From contig CAYJGZ010000012.1 of the NCBI GenBank assembly GCA_964370045.1, positions 17,115 to 81,114 on the forward strand: a stretch of 64,000 nt of DNA, given 5' to 3'. The stretch is from JAAYCI01 sp964370045. Lineage in GTDB: Bacteria; Bacillota; Clostridia; Oscillospirales; Ruminococcaceae. The translations under genes were made by a program, and so were the position numbers. Shown one piece after another: positions 34,324-43,078 of this stretch (position 1 is the first letter of the stretch; each line of letters opens with the position of its first letter). The notes under the pieces are model-generated. The model was not told the origin of the DNA and searched no databases. It saw only the letters and a program-made list of their open reading frames with translations.

Positions 34324-34450
34324 GCGCAAAAGTGTGCACCATCTGCTTGTTTGCTGTTTTGAACAAAAAACACATTTCGCCACACTAAATCTATGTTCAA
34401 CACAACAGCTTTGAGCCTGCATCTTTGGTTCACTTGCCCCTTTTGGGCGG

Positions 34451-34479
34451 TTGACACATGCCATTTGCCACTATATAAT
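34451..34479 (+). promoter_or_regulatory. Consensus promoter of alaS (TTGACA-17-TATAAT)
   Basis: A perfect sigma-A promoter: TTGACA at 34451-34456, 17-bp spacer, TATAAT at 34474-34479. It implies a leader of about 230 bases before alaS, which contains R1 copy e. No T-box anticodon-specifier or antiterminator motif is recognisable in that leader. Confidence 0.88.
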
Positions 34480-34553
34480 TTAGTATGTATATTTGCAGTT
34501 AAAATACTGGGTAAGAGTCACAAAGTTTTTTGCTGTGCACCCCCCGAAAACAA

Positions 34554-34668
34554 ACGTGGACACGTAGCGTTGATTTGGAAACAAAGTTAAACGTGATGAA
34601 GAATGCGCTATATCCCCGCCGCAGTCGGGAATATAGCAAAAAACTAAACCACCGCTTTTGTGCACCCA
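34554..34668 (+). repeat. R1 repeat, copy e, with flanking direct repeats
   Basis: The element has GTGGACACGTAGCG, TTGATTTGG, the core GCTATATCCCCGCC / GGGAATATAGC, the A-tract, and the end CCACCGCTTTTGTGCACCC. An imperfect direct repeat of about 24 bp (TGTGCACCCMCCGAAAA and onward) is found at 34534-34557 and 34659-34683, as if a second R1 end lay upstream. It lies in the alaS leader, about 45 bp before the start. Confidence 0.75.
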
Positions 34669-34714
34669 CCGAAAAACAGACGTATTTTTATCATAAAAAG
34701 GAGCATTTTCACAC

Positions 34715-37378
34715 ATGAAATGGACCGAGCTTAACACTCTTAGAGAGATGTTTTTGAAGTTTTTTGAGAGCAAGGGGCATCTGCGCCTGCAAAGCTACCC
34801 CTTAGTGCCCAAGGAGGACAAGAGCCTTCTTTTGATAAACAGCGGCATGGCGCCCATGAAAAAATGGTTTTTGGGTACGGAGGAGCCGCCGTCTCACCGT
34901 GTGACCACCTGCCAAAAGTGCATACGCACGCCCGATATTGAGAGCGTGGGCATCACCGACAGGCACGGCACATTTTTTGAGATGCTGGGCAACTTCTCCT
35001 TTCAGAATTATTTCAAGAAGGAAGCCATCGCCTGGGCGTGGGAGTTTTTCACAAGCGCCGAGTGGCTGGACATACCTGCCGACAAGCTGCACATTTCGGT
35101 CTACCTTGAGGACGACGATGCGTACGACATCTGGACAAAGGAGATGAACGTATCCCCCTCGCACATGGTGCGCCTTGGCAAAAAAGATAACTTTTGGGAG
35201 CACGGCAGCGGCCCATGTGGGCCTTGCAGTGAAATTCACTTTGACCGTGGCGAAAAGTACGGATGTGACAACCCCGACTGCAAGCCCGGGTGCGAGTGCG
35301 ACCGCTTTATCGAGGTGTGGAACCTTGTTTTCACCGAGTTCGACTCGGACGGCGCAGGCAATTACTCCAAGCTGGCCAAGCCCAATATCGACACGGGCAT
35401 GGGGCTTGAGCGGCTTGCGTGCGTGATGCAGGACGCAAAAAACCTTTTTGAGACGGACACGGTGCGCAGTATCCTCACGCAGGTGGAGAGCCTTTGCGGC
35501 AAAACCTACGGCGAGGACCGCCAGACGGACATCTCCATCAGGGTGGTCACCGACCACATCCGCTCCACCACCTTTATGGTAGGCGACGGCGTTCTGCCCT
35601 CAAACGAGGGGCGTGGCTATGTGCTTCGCCGTCTTTTGCGCAGGGCGGCACGCCACGGGCGTATGCTGGGCATAAAGGGGCTGTTTTTGGCGCAGGTGTG
35701 CGATACCGTTGTTGCGCAAAACAGCACAGCCTACCCCGAGCTTTTGGAAAATGCCGCCTACATCAAAAAGACCATCTCTGCAGAGGAGGAGCGCTTTGCA
35801 CGCACCATCGACGCAGGGCTGGAGCGGCTGAACGAGCTGATAGCCGCAATAAGCACCGAGGACGGCTCACAGAAAACGCTCAGCGGTGCGGAAGCGTTCC
35901 GCCTGCACGATACTTTCGGCTTCCCCCTCGACCTAACGCAGGAAATAGCGGCGGAGGCAGGCATTGCGGTGGACGTTGCGGCGTTTGACAAGGAGCTGCA
36001 AAAACAGCGTGAAAAAGCTCGCAAGGACAGAGCCTCACGGGACATTGCAGGCTGGGAGGCGGACCTTTTTGCGCCGGTAGATGCAGACGCCACAAGCTTT
36101 TTGGGATATGAAACGCTCAGCGCAAAGACACAGGTTGTGGCGCTTTCGGATGGCACAGAGCTTGTGCAGGGCATCTCCACCGACGACGGCGAAAAAGAGG
36201 GCATCCTTGTGGTGCTGAACCAAACGCCCTTTTACGCCGAGAGCGGCGGACAGGTGGCAGACACGGGCATTTTGCACAGCGACACCGCACGCCTTGCGGT
36301 GCTGGATGTCAAAAAGACCACCAAAGGCTTTTTTGTGCACGCTTGCACACTGCTAAGCGGCACGGTGCGCCTTGGCGATACGCTAAACGCACAGGTGGAC
36401 GAAAAAAAGCGCAAGGCCATCATGCGCAACCACACCAGCGCCCACCTTTTACAGCAAGCACTGCGGCAGGTGCTGGGCGAGCACGTGCACCAGGCGGGTA
36501 GCTACGTGGACAGCGAGCGTATGCGCTTTGACTTCACGCATTTTTCGGCGATGAGCGCAGAGGAAGTACAAAAAGTAGAGCAGGTTGTAAACGAGGTTAT
36601 ATTCGACGCAATGCCCGTCAGCTGTGCCACCATGCCCATAGAGCAGGCAAAGAGCATTGGGGCGGCGGCGCTGTTCGGGGAAAAATACGGCGATGTTGTG
36701 CGTGTTATAGATGTCTCCAAGTGGAGCATCGAGCTGTGCGGCGGCACTCACGTGCAAAACACCGCTCAGCTGGGGTGCTTTCGCATACTGTCCGAAAGCA
36801 GTGTTGCGGCAGGCGTTCGCCGCATAGAGAGCACCACAGGCTACGGTGTGTTGCAGCTTTTGGAGGAGCGTGAGGAGATGCTTCGCCTCATGGCAAAGAG
36901 CCTAAAGGTAAACGCGTATGCGGAGCTTCCCGCAAAGCTTACCGCCCTCAGCGCCGAGGTGAAAAAGCTGGAAAAAGAGCTTAGCAGTGTAAAAGATAAG
37001 GCCGCAAACGAGCTGGCCGGCGATTTGTTCAAAAGCCCAACCAACGTAAACGGCATAAATGTGTACACCGCCCTTTTGCCCAATACAGATGCGGACGCAC
37101 TGCGCAAAATGTGCGATTTGATACGCAACAACGACGAAAACGCAGTGGGTGCGCTCGTAGGGGAGCAGGAGGGCAAGATGAGCCTTGCTGTGTGCTGTGC
37201 CAAAAATGCCGTTGACAAGGGGCTGAAAGCAGGCGCACTTGTGAAGCAGATTGCCGCTGTTGCAGGCGGTAGCGGCGGCGGCCGCCCCGACTTTGCGATG
37301 GCGGGCATAAAAAATGCCGACAAGGCACAGGAGGCTCTTGATGCCACGGCGGAGATTGTGGCGGGTATGTTATCATAG
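34715..37378 (+). CDS. alaS: Alanyl-tRNA synthetase
   Basis: AlaRS attaches alanine to tRNA-Ala and edits mischarged serine and glycine. The 887-residue protein is full length: aminoacylation domain (INSGMAPMKKWFLGTEEP, GPCGPCSEIHFDRG), tRNA-recognition region, editing domain with the zinc motif RNHTSAHLLQQAL and CGGTHVQNT, and the C-terminal DHHA1/C-Ala domain ending with the glycine-rich GGSGGGRPDFAMAG. An AAAAGGAG ribosome site precedes the ATG. It is driven by a consensus promoter and followed by a HIT gene. Confidence 0.97.
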   Translation: MKWTELNTLREMFLKFFESKGHLRLQSYPLVPKEDKSLLLINSGMAPMKKWFLGTEEPPSHRVTTCQKCIRTPDIESVGITDRHGTFFEMLGNFSFQNYFKKEAIAWAWEFFTSAEWLDIPADKLHISVYLEDDDAYDIWTKEMNVSPSHMVRLGKKDNFWEHGSGPCGPCSEIHFDRGEKYGCDNPDCKPGCECDRFIEVWNLVFTEFDSDGAGNYSKLAKPNIDTGMGLERLACVMQDAKNLFETDTVRSILTQVESLCGKTYGEDRQTDISIRVVTDHIRSTTFMVGDGVLPSNEGRGYVLRRLLRRAARHGRMLGIKGLFLAQVCDTVVAQNSTAYPELLENAAYIKKTISAEEERFARTIDAGLERLNELIAAISTEDGSQKTLSGAEAFRLHDTFGFPLDLTQEIAAEAGIAVDVAAFDKELQKQREKARKDRASRDIAGWEADLFAPVDADATSFLGYETLSAKTQVVALSDGTELVQGISTDDGEKEGILVVLNQTPFYAESGGQVADTGILHSDTARLAVLDVKKTTKGFFVHACTLLSGTVRLGDTLNAQVDEKKRKAIMRNHTSAHLLQQALRQVLGEHVHQAGSYVDSERMRFDFTHFSAMSAEEVQKVEQVVNEVIFDAMPVSCATMPIEQAKSIGAAALFGEKYGDVVRVIDVSKWSIELCGGTHVQNTAQLGCFRILSESSVAAGVRRIESTTGYGVLQLLEEREEMLRLMAKSLKVNAYAELPAKLTALSAEVKKLEKELSSVKDKAANELAGDLFKSPTNVNGINVYTALLPNTDADALRKMCDLIRNNDENAVGALVGEQEGKMSLAVCCAKNAVDKGLKAGALVKQIAAVAGGSGGGRPDFAMAGIKNADKAQEALDATAEIVAGMLS

Positions 37379-37413
37379 GCTTTTCAAAACAAAATATAAG
37401 CGAGGTGACACAC

Positions 37414-37758
37414 ATGAGCGGTGACTGCATTTTTTGCAACATAGCAAGCGGCAAGTTCGGCACTGCGTTTCTTTATGAGGACGAGCAGGTGGTGGCGTTT
37501 AAGGACATCGACCCACAAGCGCCCTTTCACGTTTTGATTGTGCCCAAAGCACACATACAAAGCGCCGCCTCGCTCACCCGGGAGCAGGGCGAGATGCTGG
37601 GCAAAATCTTTGCGCTTGCGGCTACGCTGTGTGAGCAAAACGGCTACAAGAACGGCTATCGCATCGTCACAAACATAGGCGAAGAGGGCGGACAAAGTGT
37701 GCCGCACCTGCATTTTCACATACTGGCAGGCAGGGCGCTCGGCTGGCCGCCGGGGTAG
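37414..37758 (+). CDS. HIT-family nucleotide-binding protein
   Basis: HIT proteins hydrolyse nucleoside phosphoramidates such as AMP-lysine. The 114-residue protein has the N-terminal zinc-type CIFCNI (Cys5 and Cys8 in this start), the strand HVLIVPKAHI and the catalytic histidine triad HLHFHIL close to its C-terminus, the typical Hint layout and length. The ATG at 37414 is supported by GAGG eight bases upstream. It lies 35 bases after alaS; aminoacyl-AMP made by synthetases is a known Hint substrate, which fits the pairing. Confidence 0.93.
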   Translation: MSGDCIFCNIASGKFGTAFLYEDEQVVAFKDIDPQAPFHVLIVPKAHIQSAASLTREQGEMLGKIFALAATLCEQNGYKNGYRIVTNIGEEGGQSVPHLHFHILAGRALGWPPG

Positions 37759-37770
37759 CTTGTACAGAAA

Positions 37771-37832
37771 GTGGACATGTAGCGTTGATTTGGCGAGATA
37801 CGCTACACCGCTTTTGTTTGTACCTGCTCACG
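37771..37832 (+). repeat. R1 repeat, copy f (partial)
   Basis: GTGGACATGTAGCGTTGATTTGG closely matches copy e, and ACACCGCTTTTGTTTGTACC matches its 3' end. The core hairpin is missing, replaced by CGAGATACGCT. A small CCTGC/GCAGG hairpin follows. It lies about 40 bp before the phosphoribosyltransferase gene. Confidence 0.6.
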
Positions 37833-37870
37833 CAGGGGCATACAGCAAAGCACATTAGGGGGAGTTTCAG

Positions 37871-38407
37871 GTGGGAAGTACATATACTTTACAAGTGGCA
37901 GGGCTAAAGCGAGAGCTTGCTGTTTGCAAGCTTAATGAGGAGGTCTCCATTGCGGGATTTGTCATGTTCGGGGATGTGGAATTAACCATAGCATGTGCAA
38001 AAGCTCTTTTGGACATAGTGCCCGACTTCGATGTCATCCTCACCGCCGAGGCCAAGGCCATTCCTTTGGCTTACGAGATGAGTCGTCAGTGCGGCAAAAA
38101 ATATATACCTGCCCGTAAGGGCAAAAAGCTTTACATGCAAAACCCCGTGCAGGTGTCTGTGAAAACAATCACCACCGAGGCCGAGCAGAGCCTTTGCATT
38201 GATGGGCCGGACCTTGAGTACATGAACGGCAAAAACATCCTAATTGTGGATGATGTCATCAGCAGTGGTGGTGCATTGAAAGCGATGCAGGCACTTGCCG
38301 CAAAAAGCGGCGGCGTGGTTGTTGCGTGTGCGGCTGTTTTGGCGGAGGGGGACGCCGCCAAACGTGACGATATTTTGTTTCTCGCCCCCCTACCCCTCAT
38401 AACCTAA
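37871..38407 (+). CDS. Phosphoribosyltransferase, adenine/xanthine type
   Basis: A 178-residue type I phosphoribosyltransferase with the PRPP-binding motif ILIVDDVISSGGAL near residue 125 and the flexible-loop region PARKGKKLYMQNPVQV. The layout is close to adenine and xanthine phosphoribosyltransferases, which recycle free bases to nucleotides; the base cannot be decided from the sequence. It starts with GTG behind GGGGAG. comEC follows within a few bases. With a purine-degrading cluster nearby, salvage of a purine base is reasonable but not shown. Confidence 0.85.
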   Translation: MGSTYTLQVAGLKRELAVCKLNEEVSIAGFVMFGDVELTIACAKALLDIVPDFDVILTAEAKAIPLAYEMSRQCGKKYIPARKGKKLYMQNPVQVSVKTITTEAEQSLCIDGPDLEYMNGKNILIVDDVISSGGALKAMQALAAKSGGVVVACAAVLAEGDAAKRDDILFLAPLPLIT

Positions 38408-38411
38408 AATT

Positions 38412-40499
38412 ATGAGGCGGCCGCTCGCACTTTTTGCGCTGGTATTTTTCTTTGCCGCACTTATTGCCATGCGTTTACCCCTTGATTTATTGTGGGTTTT
38501 CGCATTGTTTTGTGCGGCATTTTTCTTGTGTGCGGTGCTGTTTTTCAAAAAACGCATCAGAATAATTTGTGCGATTGTATCGGCGGCTCTCTGCGTTTGT
38601 TTTGGGTATTTCGGATTATACACGTATCTTTTTGTACAGCCTGTTTCACAACTTTCGGACACATACTCGGCCATCACCGCACGTGTGGTGGAGCTGTCCT
38701 TTCCCTCCGACAATTCAGACGATACCATTCACGCCACCGTAGAGGTACTTTCCTGCTATCCGCAGGATGTGAGCGGCTTTCGAGTGAGGCTTTACGATAT
38801 TCCCGCATTCGAGCTTGGGGATGTAGTGTCCATGCAGGTCGCTTTTGAGCCGTTTTCCACCCGCTCAAGCGAAGAGTACAACTACACAAACGGCTTTTAT
38901 GTTGCGGCACGTGCCGTTTCGGATGTGCGGTATGTGCAAAGCAGCCACACCGCCGAAACACAGCTGCGCAGCTTGCAATATGACGCAAGCGCAAATATTA
39001 TGCAAAAGCTACCGCTGCGCCTTTCCTCGCTTGCCGCCGCCATGAGCGTGGGCGACAGGCGTTTCATATTCGACAGCGCTCAAAATGCCTATCGCAGTGC
39101 AGGTATATCTCACCTGCTGGTGGTCTCAGGGTTGCACCTGTCGCTCCTGTCCTCGTTTTTGTTTCCGCTTCTCTCTTCGCTCACAAAAAGGCGCAGGACA
39201 GCCGCCGTTTTGTGCATAGCTTTCACGCTGTTTTTTGTGGCGTTCACAGGCTTTACACCCTCTATTATTCGCAGTGGTGTTGTTTTTATATTCCTCTACG
39301 CCTCTTTGCTTTTTTCACGCAGGGCGGATAGCTTTACGTCCATGGGCATAGCTGTGCTTTTGTTGCTGCTGTTCAACCCCTACGCCGCCGCAGATGTCGG
39401 GCTTCAGCTTTCCTTTGCGTGCACGCTGGGCGCTATTCTTTCGGGAAATATCTTCAGCCGCCTGCACGCAGAGCGCAAAGCCTCCAAAACACCCTCACTT
39501 TTGCGCAGTATCGCACACAAAGCGCTTCGCAGTGTGTTTAGTTCCTGCTGTATCCTGCTTGCCACTCTGCCCGTTCTCATCAGCTCGGGGCTATCGCTCT
39601 CACTTTTAAGCATTCCCGTAAATATCATCGCTATACCGCTACTTACTCCCATTGTTGTGTGCGGCTTTATCATGGCCATCCCCTCCTTTGTTCCACTGCT
39701 GGGGTGGCTCACCCTGCCCGCCTCGCTAATCTGCGGCGCTCTGCTCTCCTTCCTCGAAAGCATCACAGGCCTTGTTAGCGACATGCCGCTCACCTCCATA
39801 CACCTTGAGGGCACTTTTGGCCTTGTGTGTACGCTATGCGTTTACCTTTTGATATATGCGGCGGTGCGTACGGGTAAAATCCGTCAGGGAATCATCATGG
39901 CGGCCGTTTTGCTCGTCACAGCTTTGGGGCTTCACTTTGCGCTCAGCCGCTCCACCGTGCGCATGTCGCTTGTCGGCTCGGGCACTTCCTCCTCACTTGT
40001 CATCACACAAAACGCACAGAGCATCATTTTATATCGTGGGCTATACAGCCTTGATGACATTCTGTACGCAATGGAAACACACGGCAGTAGCGAATGTGTT
40101 TTGCTTATAGACATGCTGAAAGAACCGCAGGCAAGCTCCTATGAAAACTTGATTTTCCCCGAAAGCTCCCTCCTGCTTTTTGAGGACATCCCCTACCGCA
40201 CAGTGCTTCAGCCCACCGAGTCGGTTCAGCTCCACCTGCTAAGGCAGGAGGAGGGCGGCGCTGTGTGTGTGGATGTAAACGGCTACAAGCTACTCGTGGG
40301 CAACGGCAGGCTAAACTTAGAATATTACACACCTGTGGATGTTTTAATCCCCGGCATCTCCGAAATAAACGCCGAATACACCACGCTTCTCACAAACGGC
40401 TCTGTGCCAAGCTGGGTTACGGATACCTCCTCTGTCATTTACGGACAGGGCGAGGCGATGCTTTGGATTCGGCCGGGCAGAAGTGTTGTGTTACTTTAG
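38412..40499 (+). CDS. comEC: ComEC/Rec2-family DNA-uptake channel with degenerate C-terminus
   Basis: ComEC forms the inner-membrane channel for single-stranded DNA in competence. The 695-residue protein shows an N-terminal membrane pair and DUF4131-like extracellular domain, then the Competence domain with GISHLLVVSGLHLSLLSSF and about ten membrane helices (residues about 230-510). The C-terminal soluble part (about 520-695) is the place of the metallo-beta-lactamase-like nuclease domain, but no HxHxDH motif is there, so it looks catalytically dead or replaced. It starts four bases after the preceding gene and is followed by holA, a common neighbour. Confidence 0.88.
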   Translation: MRRPLALFALVFFFAALIAMRLPLDLLWVFALFCAAFFLCAVLFFKKRIRIICAIVSAALCVCFGYFGLYTYLFVQPVSQLSDTYSAITARVVELSFPSDNSDDTIHATVEVLSCYPQDVSGFRVRLYDIPAFELGDVVSMQVAFEPFSTRSSEEYNYTNGFYVAARAVSDVRYVQSSHTAETQLRSLQYDASANIMQKLPLRLSSLAAAMSVGDRRFIFDSAQNAYRSAGISHLLVVSGLHLSLLSSFLFPLLSSLTKRRRTAAVLCIAFTLFFVAFTGFTPSIIRSGVVFIFLYASLLFSRRADSFTSMGIAVLLLLLFNPYAAADVGLQLSFACTLGAILSGNIFSRLHAERKASKTPSLLRSIAHKALRSVFSSCCILLATLPVLISSGLSLSLLSIPVNIIAIPLLTPIVVCGFIMAIPSFVPLLGWLTLPASLICGALLSFLESITGLVSDMPLTSIHLEGTFGLVCTLCVYLLIYAAVRTGKIRQGIIMAAVLLVTALGLHFALSRSTVRMSLVGSGTSSSLVITQNAQSIILYRGLYSLDDILYAMETHGSSECVLLIDMLKEPQASSYENLIFPESSLLLFEDIPYRTVLQPTESVQLHLLRQEEGGAVCVDVNGYKLLVGNGRLNLEYYTPVDVLIPGISEINAEYTTLLTNGSVPSWVTDTSSVIYGQGEAMLWIRPGRSVVLL

Positions 40500-40571
40500 G
40501 GCTATACAAAACACCCCAAAAAGCTTACATATTTTTAGCACTTAATTTAAGTGAGGTTTTTGACAAAAACT

Positions 40572-41609
40572 ATGATAAACAAACTAAAAACAGCCCTACA
40601 AAACAGCCCTGACACAAGCGTTTTTTACTTTGCTTGCACGGACGAAGCGCCGCTTGAGGAGGCTGTATCCCAGCTTAAAGAAGCGCTGTACGACGCCGCA
40701 TCTTATGATGAGCCGATACGCTTTGAGGGGCAAAACATAAATTTCGGCGAGGTTATCACCGCCTGTGGCACGCCCTCATTTTTGGGTGAAAAGCGCATTG
40801 TGTACATTCACCACCTCTCCCCCTCCTCCCTAAAGGATGCGGACGTAAAGGAACTTTGCGAGCTGTTCGGCGAGGTTTTGAGCGCCGTGCTCATAATAAG
40901 CGCACTTTACAAGGACAAAAAGACCGCCACCTCAAAAAAGGCAAAGACGCTCTTTTCCGCCGCCGAAAACGTAGGCTATGCCGCCCTGCTCACCCCCTTT
41001 ACCGCACGGGATAACACGCTGTTTGCGCAGGGTGTTGCGCAGTCGCTCGGCGCAAGCTTTGCGCCAAAAGCGGCGGACATGCTGATAAGCCGAGTGGGAC
41101 AAAACAGGCTGATGCTTCGCCATGAAACCGAAAAGCTTGCCGCCGCATGTGGATACGCTGAAATCACCACAGAGCTTGTGCAGAGCATGTCTTGCCACAA
41201 TATTGAGGCGGATGTGTTCGAGCTTGCACGCTTAATATGCGATGCACGGCGTAGCGATGCGCAAAAAAAGCTTGCGTCGCTTTTGGAATTGCGTCAGGAG
41301 CCTGTGGCGATTTCGGCGGCGCTGGCGACAAACTTTACCGATATGTACCGCACGGCTTTAGCCGCAAAAGCAGGGCGCAAAAACGCACAGCTTGCAAAGG
41401 ACTTTGGCTATTCGGGCGGCGAGTGGCGCTTGCAAAAGGCGGCGCAAAACGCCCGACGTTACACATATGGCAACTTGAAAAGATGTGTTTTAACACTGCA
41501 CAAGCTGGATATGACACTAAAGAGCAGCGCCGTTTCGGACAAGGGTGTGTTTTTGCAGGCGGCGGTGTGCGAGCTTATTGCGCTGGGGGAAAGCGGATGG
41601 AAAAGCTGA
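40572..41609 (+). CDS. holA: DNA polymerase III subunit delta
   Basis: HolA is the delta subunit of the clamp loader, opening the sliding clamp. The 345-residue protein has the family's pattern: VFYFACTDEAPLEEAVSQL at the N-terminus, LGEKRIVYIHHLS in place of the usual Walker-B-like strand, and the C-terminal helical collar with LMLRHETEKLAAACGY. Sequence is divergent, but position after comEC is the classic Bacillota context. The start is uncertain: ATG 40572 is used; GTG 40551 is an alternative, and GAGG is 15 bases away. Its stop overlaps the next gene's start. Confidence 0.88.
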   Translation: MINKLKTALQNSPDTSVFYFACTDEAPLEEAVSQLKEALYDAASYDEPIRFEGQNINFGEVITACGTPSFLGEKRIVYIHHLSPSSLKDADVKELCELFGEVLSAVLIISALYKDKKTATSKKAKTLFSAAENVGYAALLTPFTARDNTLFAQGVAQSLGASFAPKAADMLISRVGQNRLMLRHETEKLAAACGYAEITTELVQSMSCHNIEADVFELARLICDARRSDAQKKLASLLELRQEPVAISAALATNFTDMYRTALAAKAGRKNAQLAKDFGYSGGEWRLQKAAQNARRYTYGNLKRCVLTLHKLDMTLKSSAVSDKGVFLQAAVCELIALGESGWKS

Positions 41610-42994
41610 GTGTTCGGGAGGTTGTAATAGTGGAGGGCCGCTACGACGCAGGTGTCGTGGCGGGTGTTATCGACGGCCTCATAGTGACAACGGACGGCTT
41701 CGGTGTGTTCTCAAACGAGGAGAAAAAGGAGCTTATCCGCCGCCTTGGCGCAAGGCGTGGGCTGCTCATTTTGACAGATTCGGATGCGGCAGGCTTTAAG
41801 ATACGCAATTACATACAAAAAATAGCGGGCGACTGCCGCATTCTCAACGCATACATCCCCGCCTTACAGGGCAAGGAACACAGAAAGTCCGCCCCCTCAA
41901 AGGAGGGAACGCTCGGCGTGGAGGGGCTGTCCCCACGCATCATTTTGGATGCGCTTCAAAACGCAGGGGTGTGCGCCGCACAAAGCCCCGACCCAAAACA
42001 GCGCATCACCCCCACCGACCTTTACGAGCTGGGGCTTTCGGGCACAGGCGGCAGTGCCCAACGACGCAGGGAGTTTTTGCAAAGCATCGGCCTGCCCCCT
42101 CGCCTGTCCAAAACCGCAATGTGCGAGGTGCTTAGCTGTCTGTACGGGCGCACTGCGGTGTATGAAAAGCTTTCCTGCCCACTGCCTAATTTTGAGGAGG
42201 CCACGCAAAAAACGCTCCCAAGCAAAGCACCTTTCACACAGCCGAAAAGTGATGACACACCAAAAACACATGCCCACACAAACACAAACGCAGTACCCCA
42301 AAAGCCGATGTTGTTTTGGGACTTTCACGGCACACTCACCCACCCCGATATCAACTGGTTTGATGCCGCAATAGACGCCGCCGCAGAGGTCATCCCCGGG
42401 TATGTGCTCACCATTGAGACACTGACACGCTATTTCGGCGGCACCTGCCTGCCGTGGTTCAGCGTGGCGGATAGAGACACCCGTCATCTTTTGGGCGAGG
42501 GCGCATGGTGGCGCTACTGCAATGAGCAGTTTTGCGCCATGTTTTTACAGTGTGGCTTTGCGCCCGAGCACGCCCTGCTCATCGCATCAAAAATGCGAGA
42601 AAAAATACTACAGCCGCACCGCTACACGCTGTACGACGACGCACTGCCCACACTAAAGGAGCTTTGCCGCAGAGGCTACCAAAGCCACATACTCAGCAAC
42701 AACTTCCCCGAGCTTGAGCAGATTGTCACAGCGCTGGGTATGCGCCCTTATATGGGGCAGGTGCTCGTGTCGGGGCTGATAGGCTACGAAAAGCCACGAG
42801 CGGAAATTTTCGCGCTCGCAAAGTCGCTCTCCCAAAAGGAACAGCCCGTGTGGATGATAGGCGACAACCCCCGTGACGACATACAGGGCGCCGCACAGCA
42901 TGGCTTTGTCACCGTATGCCCCCACGGCGTTCCTGCGGAGCACGCCCACCACAATATTCAAAATTTGGGCGATATACTGGAGCTTTTGCCATAA
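41597..42994 (+). CDS. Fusion of an RNase M5-like Toprim protein and a HAD hydrolase
   Basis: Residues 1-195 match RNase M5, which matures 5S rRNA: VVIVEGRYDA (Glu13), LTDSDAAGFKIRNYI (Asp61, Asp63) and the DUF4093 part RITPTDLYELGLSG. After a polar linker (about 196-238) a HAD phosphatase follows with WDFHGTLTH (Asp242 nucleophile, His244 in place of the usual second Asp), LSNN, YEKPRAEIF and GDNPRDDIQG. The total is 465 residues. ATG 41597 overlaps the holA stop by 13 bases. No break separates the two domains. RNase M5 alone is known; I know of no described reason to join it to a HAD enzyme. Confidence 0.9.
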   Translation: MEKLSVREVVIVEGRYDAGVVAGVIDGLIVTTDGFGVFSNEEKKELIRRLGARRGLLILTDSDAAGFKIRNYIQKIAGDCRILNAYIPALQGKEHRKSAPSKEGTLGVEGLSPRIILDALQNAGVCAAQSPDPKQRITPTDLYELGLSGTGGSAQRRREFLQSIGLPPRLSKTAMCEVLSCLYGRTAVYEKLSCPLPNFEEATQKTLPSKAPFTQPKSDDTPKTHAHTNTNAVPQKPMLFWDFHGTLTHPDINWFDAAIDAAAEVIPGYVLTIETLTRYFGGTCLPWFSVADRDTRHLLGEGAWWRYCNEQFCAMFLQCGFAPEHALLIASKMREKILQPHRYTLYDDALPTLKELCRRGYQSHILSNNFPELEQIVTALGMRPYMGQVLVSGLIGYEKPRAEIFALAKSLSQKEQPVWMIGDNPRDDIQGAAQHGFVTVCPHGVPAEHAHHNIQNLGDILELLP

Positions 42995-43026
42995 CAAAAC
43001 TATTGCACTGCAAGAACTTTAAGTTT

Positions 43027-43055
43027 TTCTTCTTTTATTTACTTCACCATATAAT
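43027..43055 (+). promoter_or_regulatory. Probable promoter of the DUF1638 gene
   Basis: TATAAT at 43050-43055 lies 24 bp before the start codon of the DUF1638 gene. The -35 region, TTCTTC at 43027-43032, is poor. The surrounding 80 bp are strikingly T-rich. Confidence 0.45.
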
Positions 43056-43078
43056 AAAAACCCAAGGGGCAAATATCT

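Noticed and set aside
34480..34714. T-box riboswitch before alaS
   Set aside because: The long leader invited this, but no AGGGTGGNACCGCG-like antiterminator or terminator pair is visible; the leader contents are R1 copy e and direct repeats.
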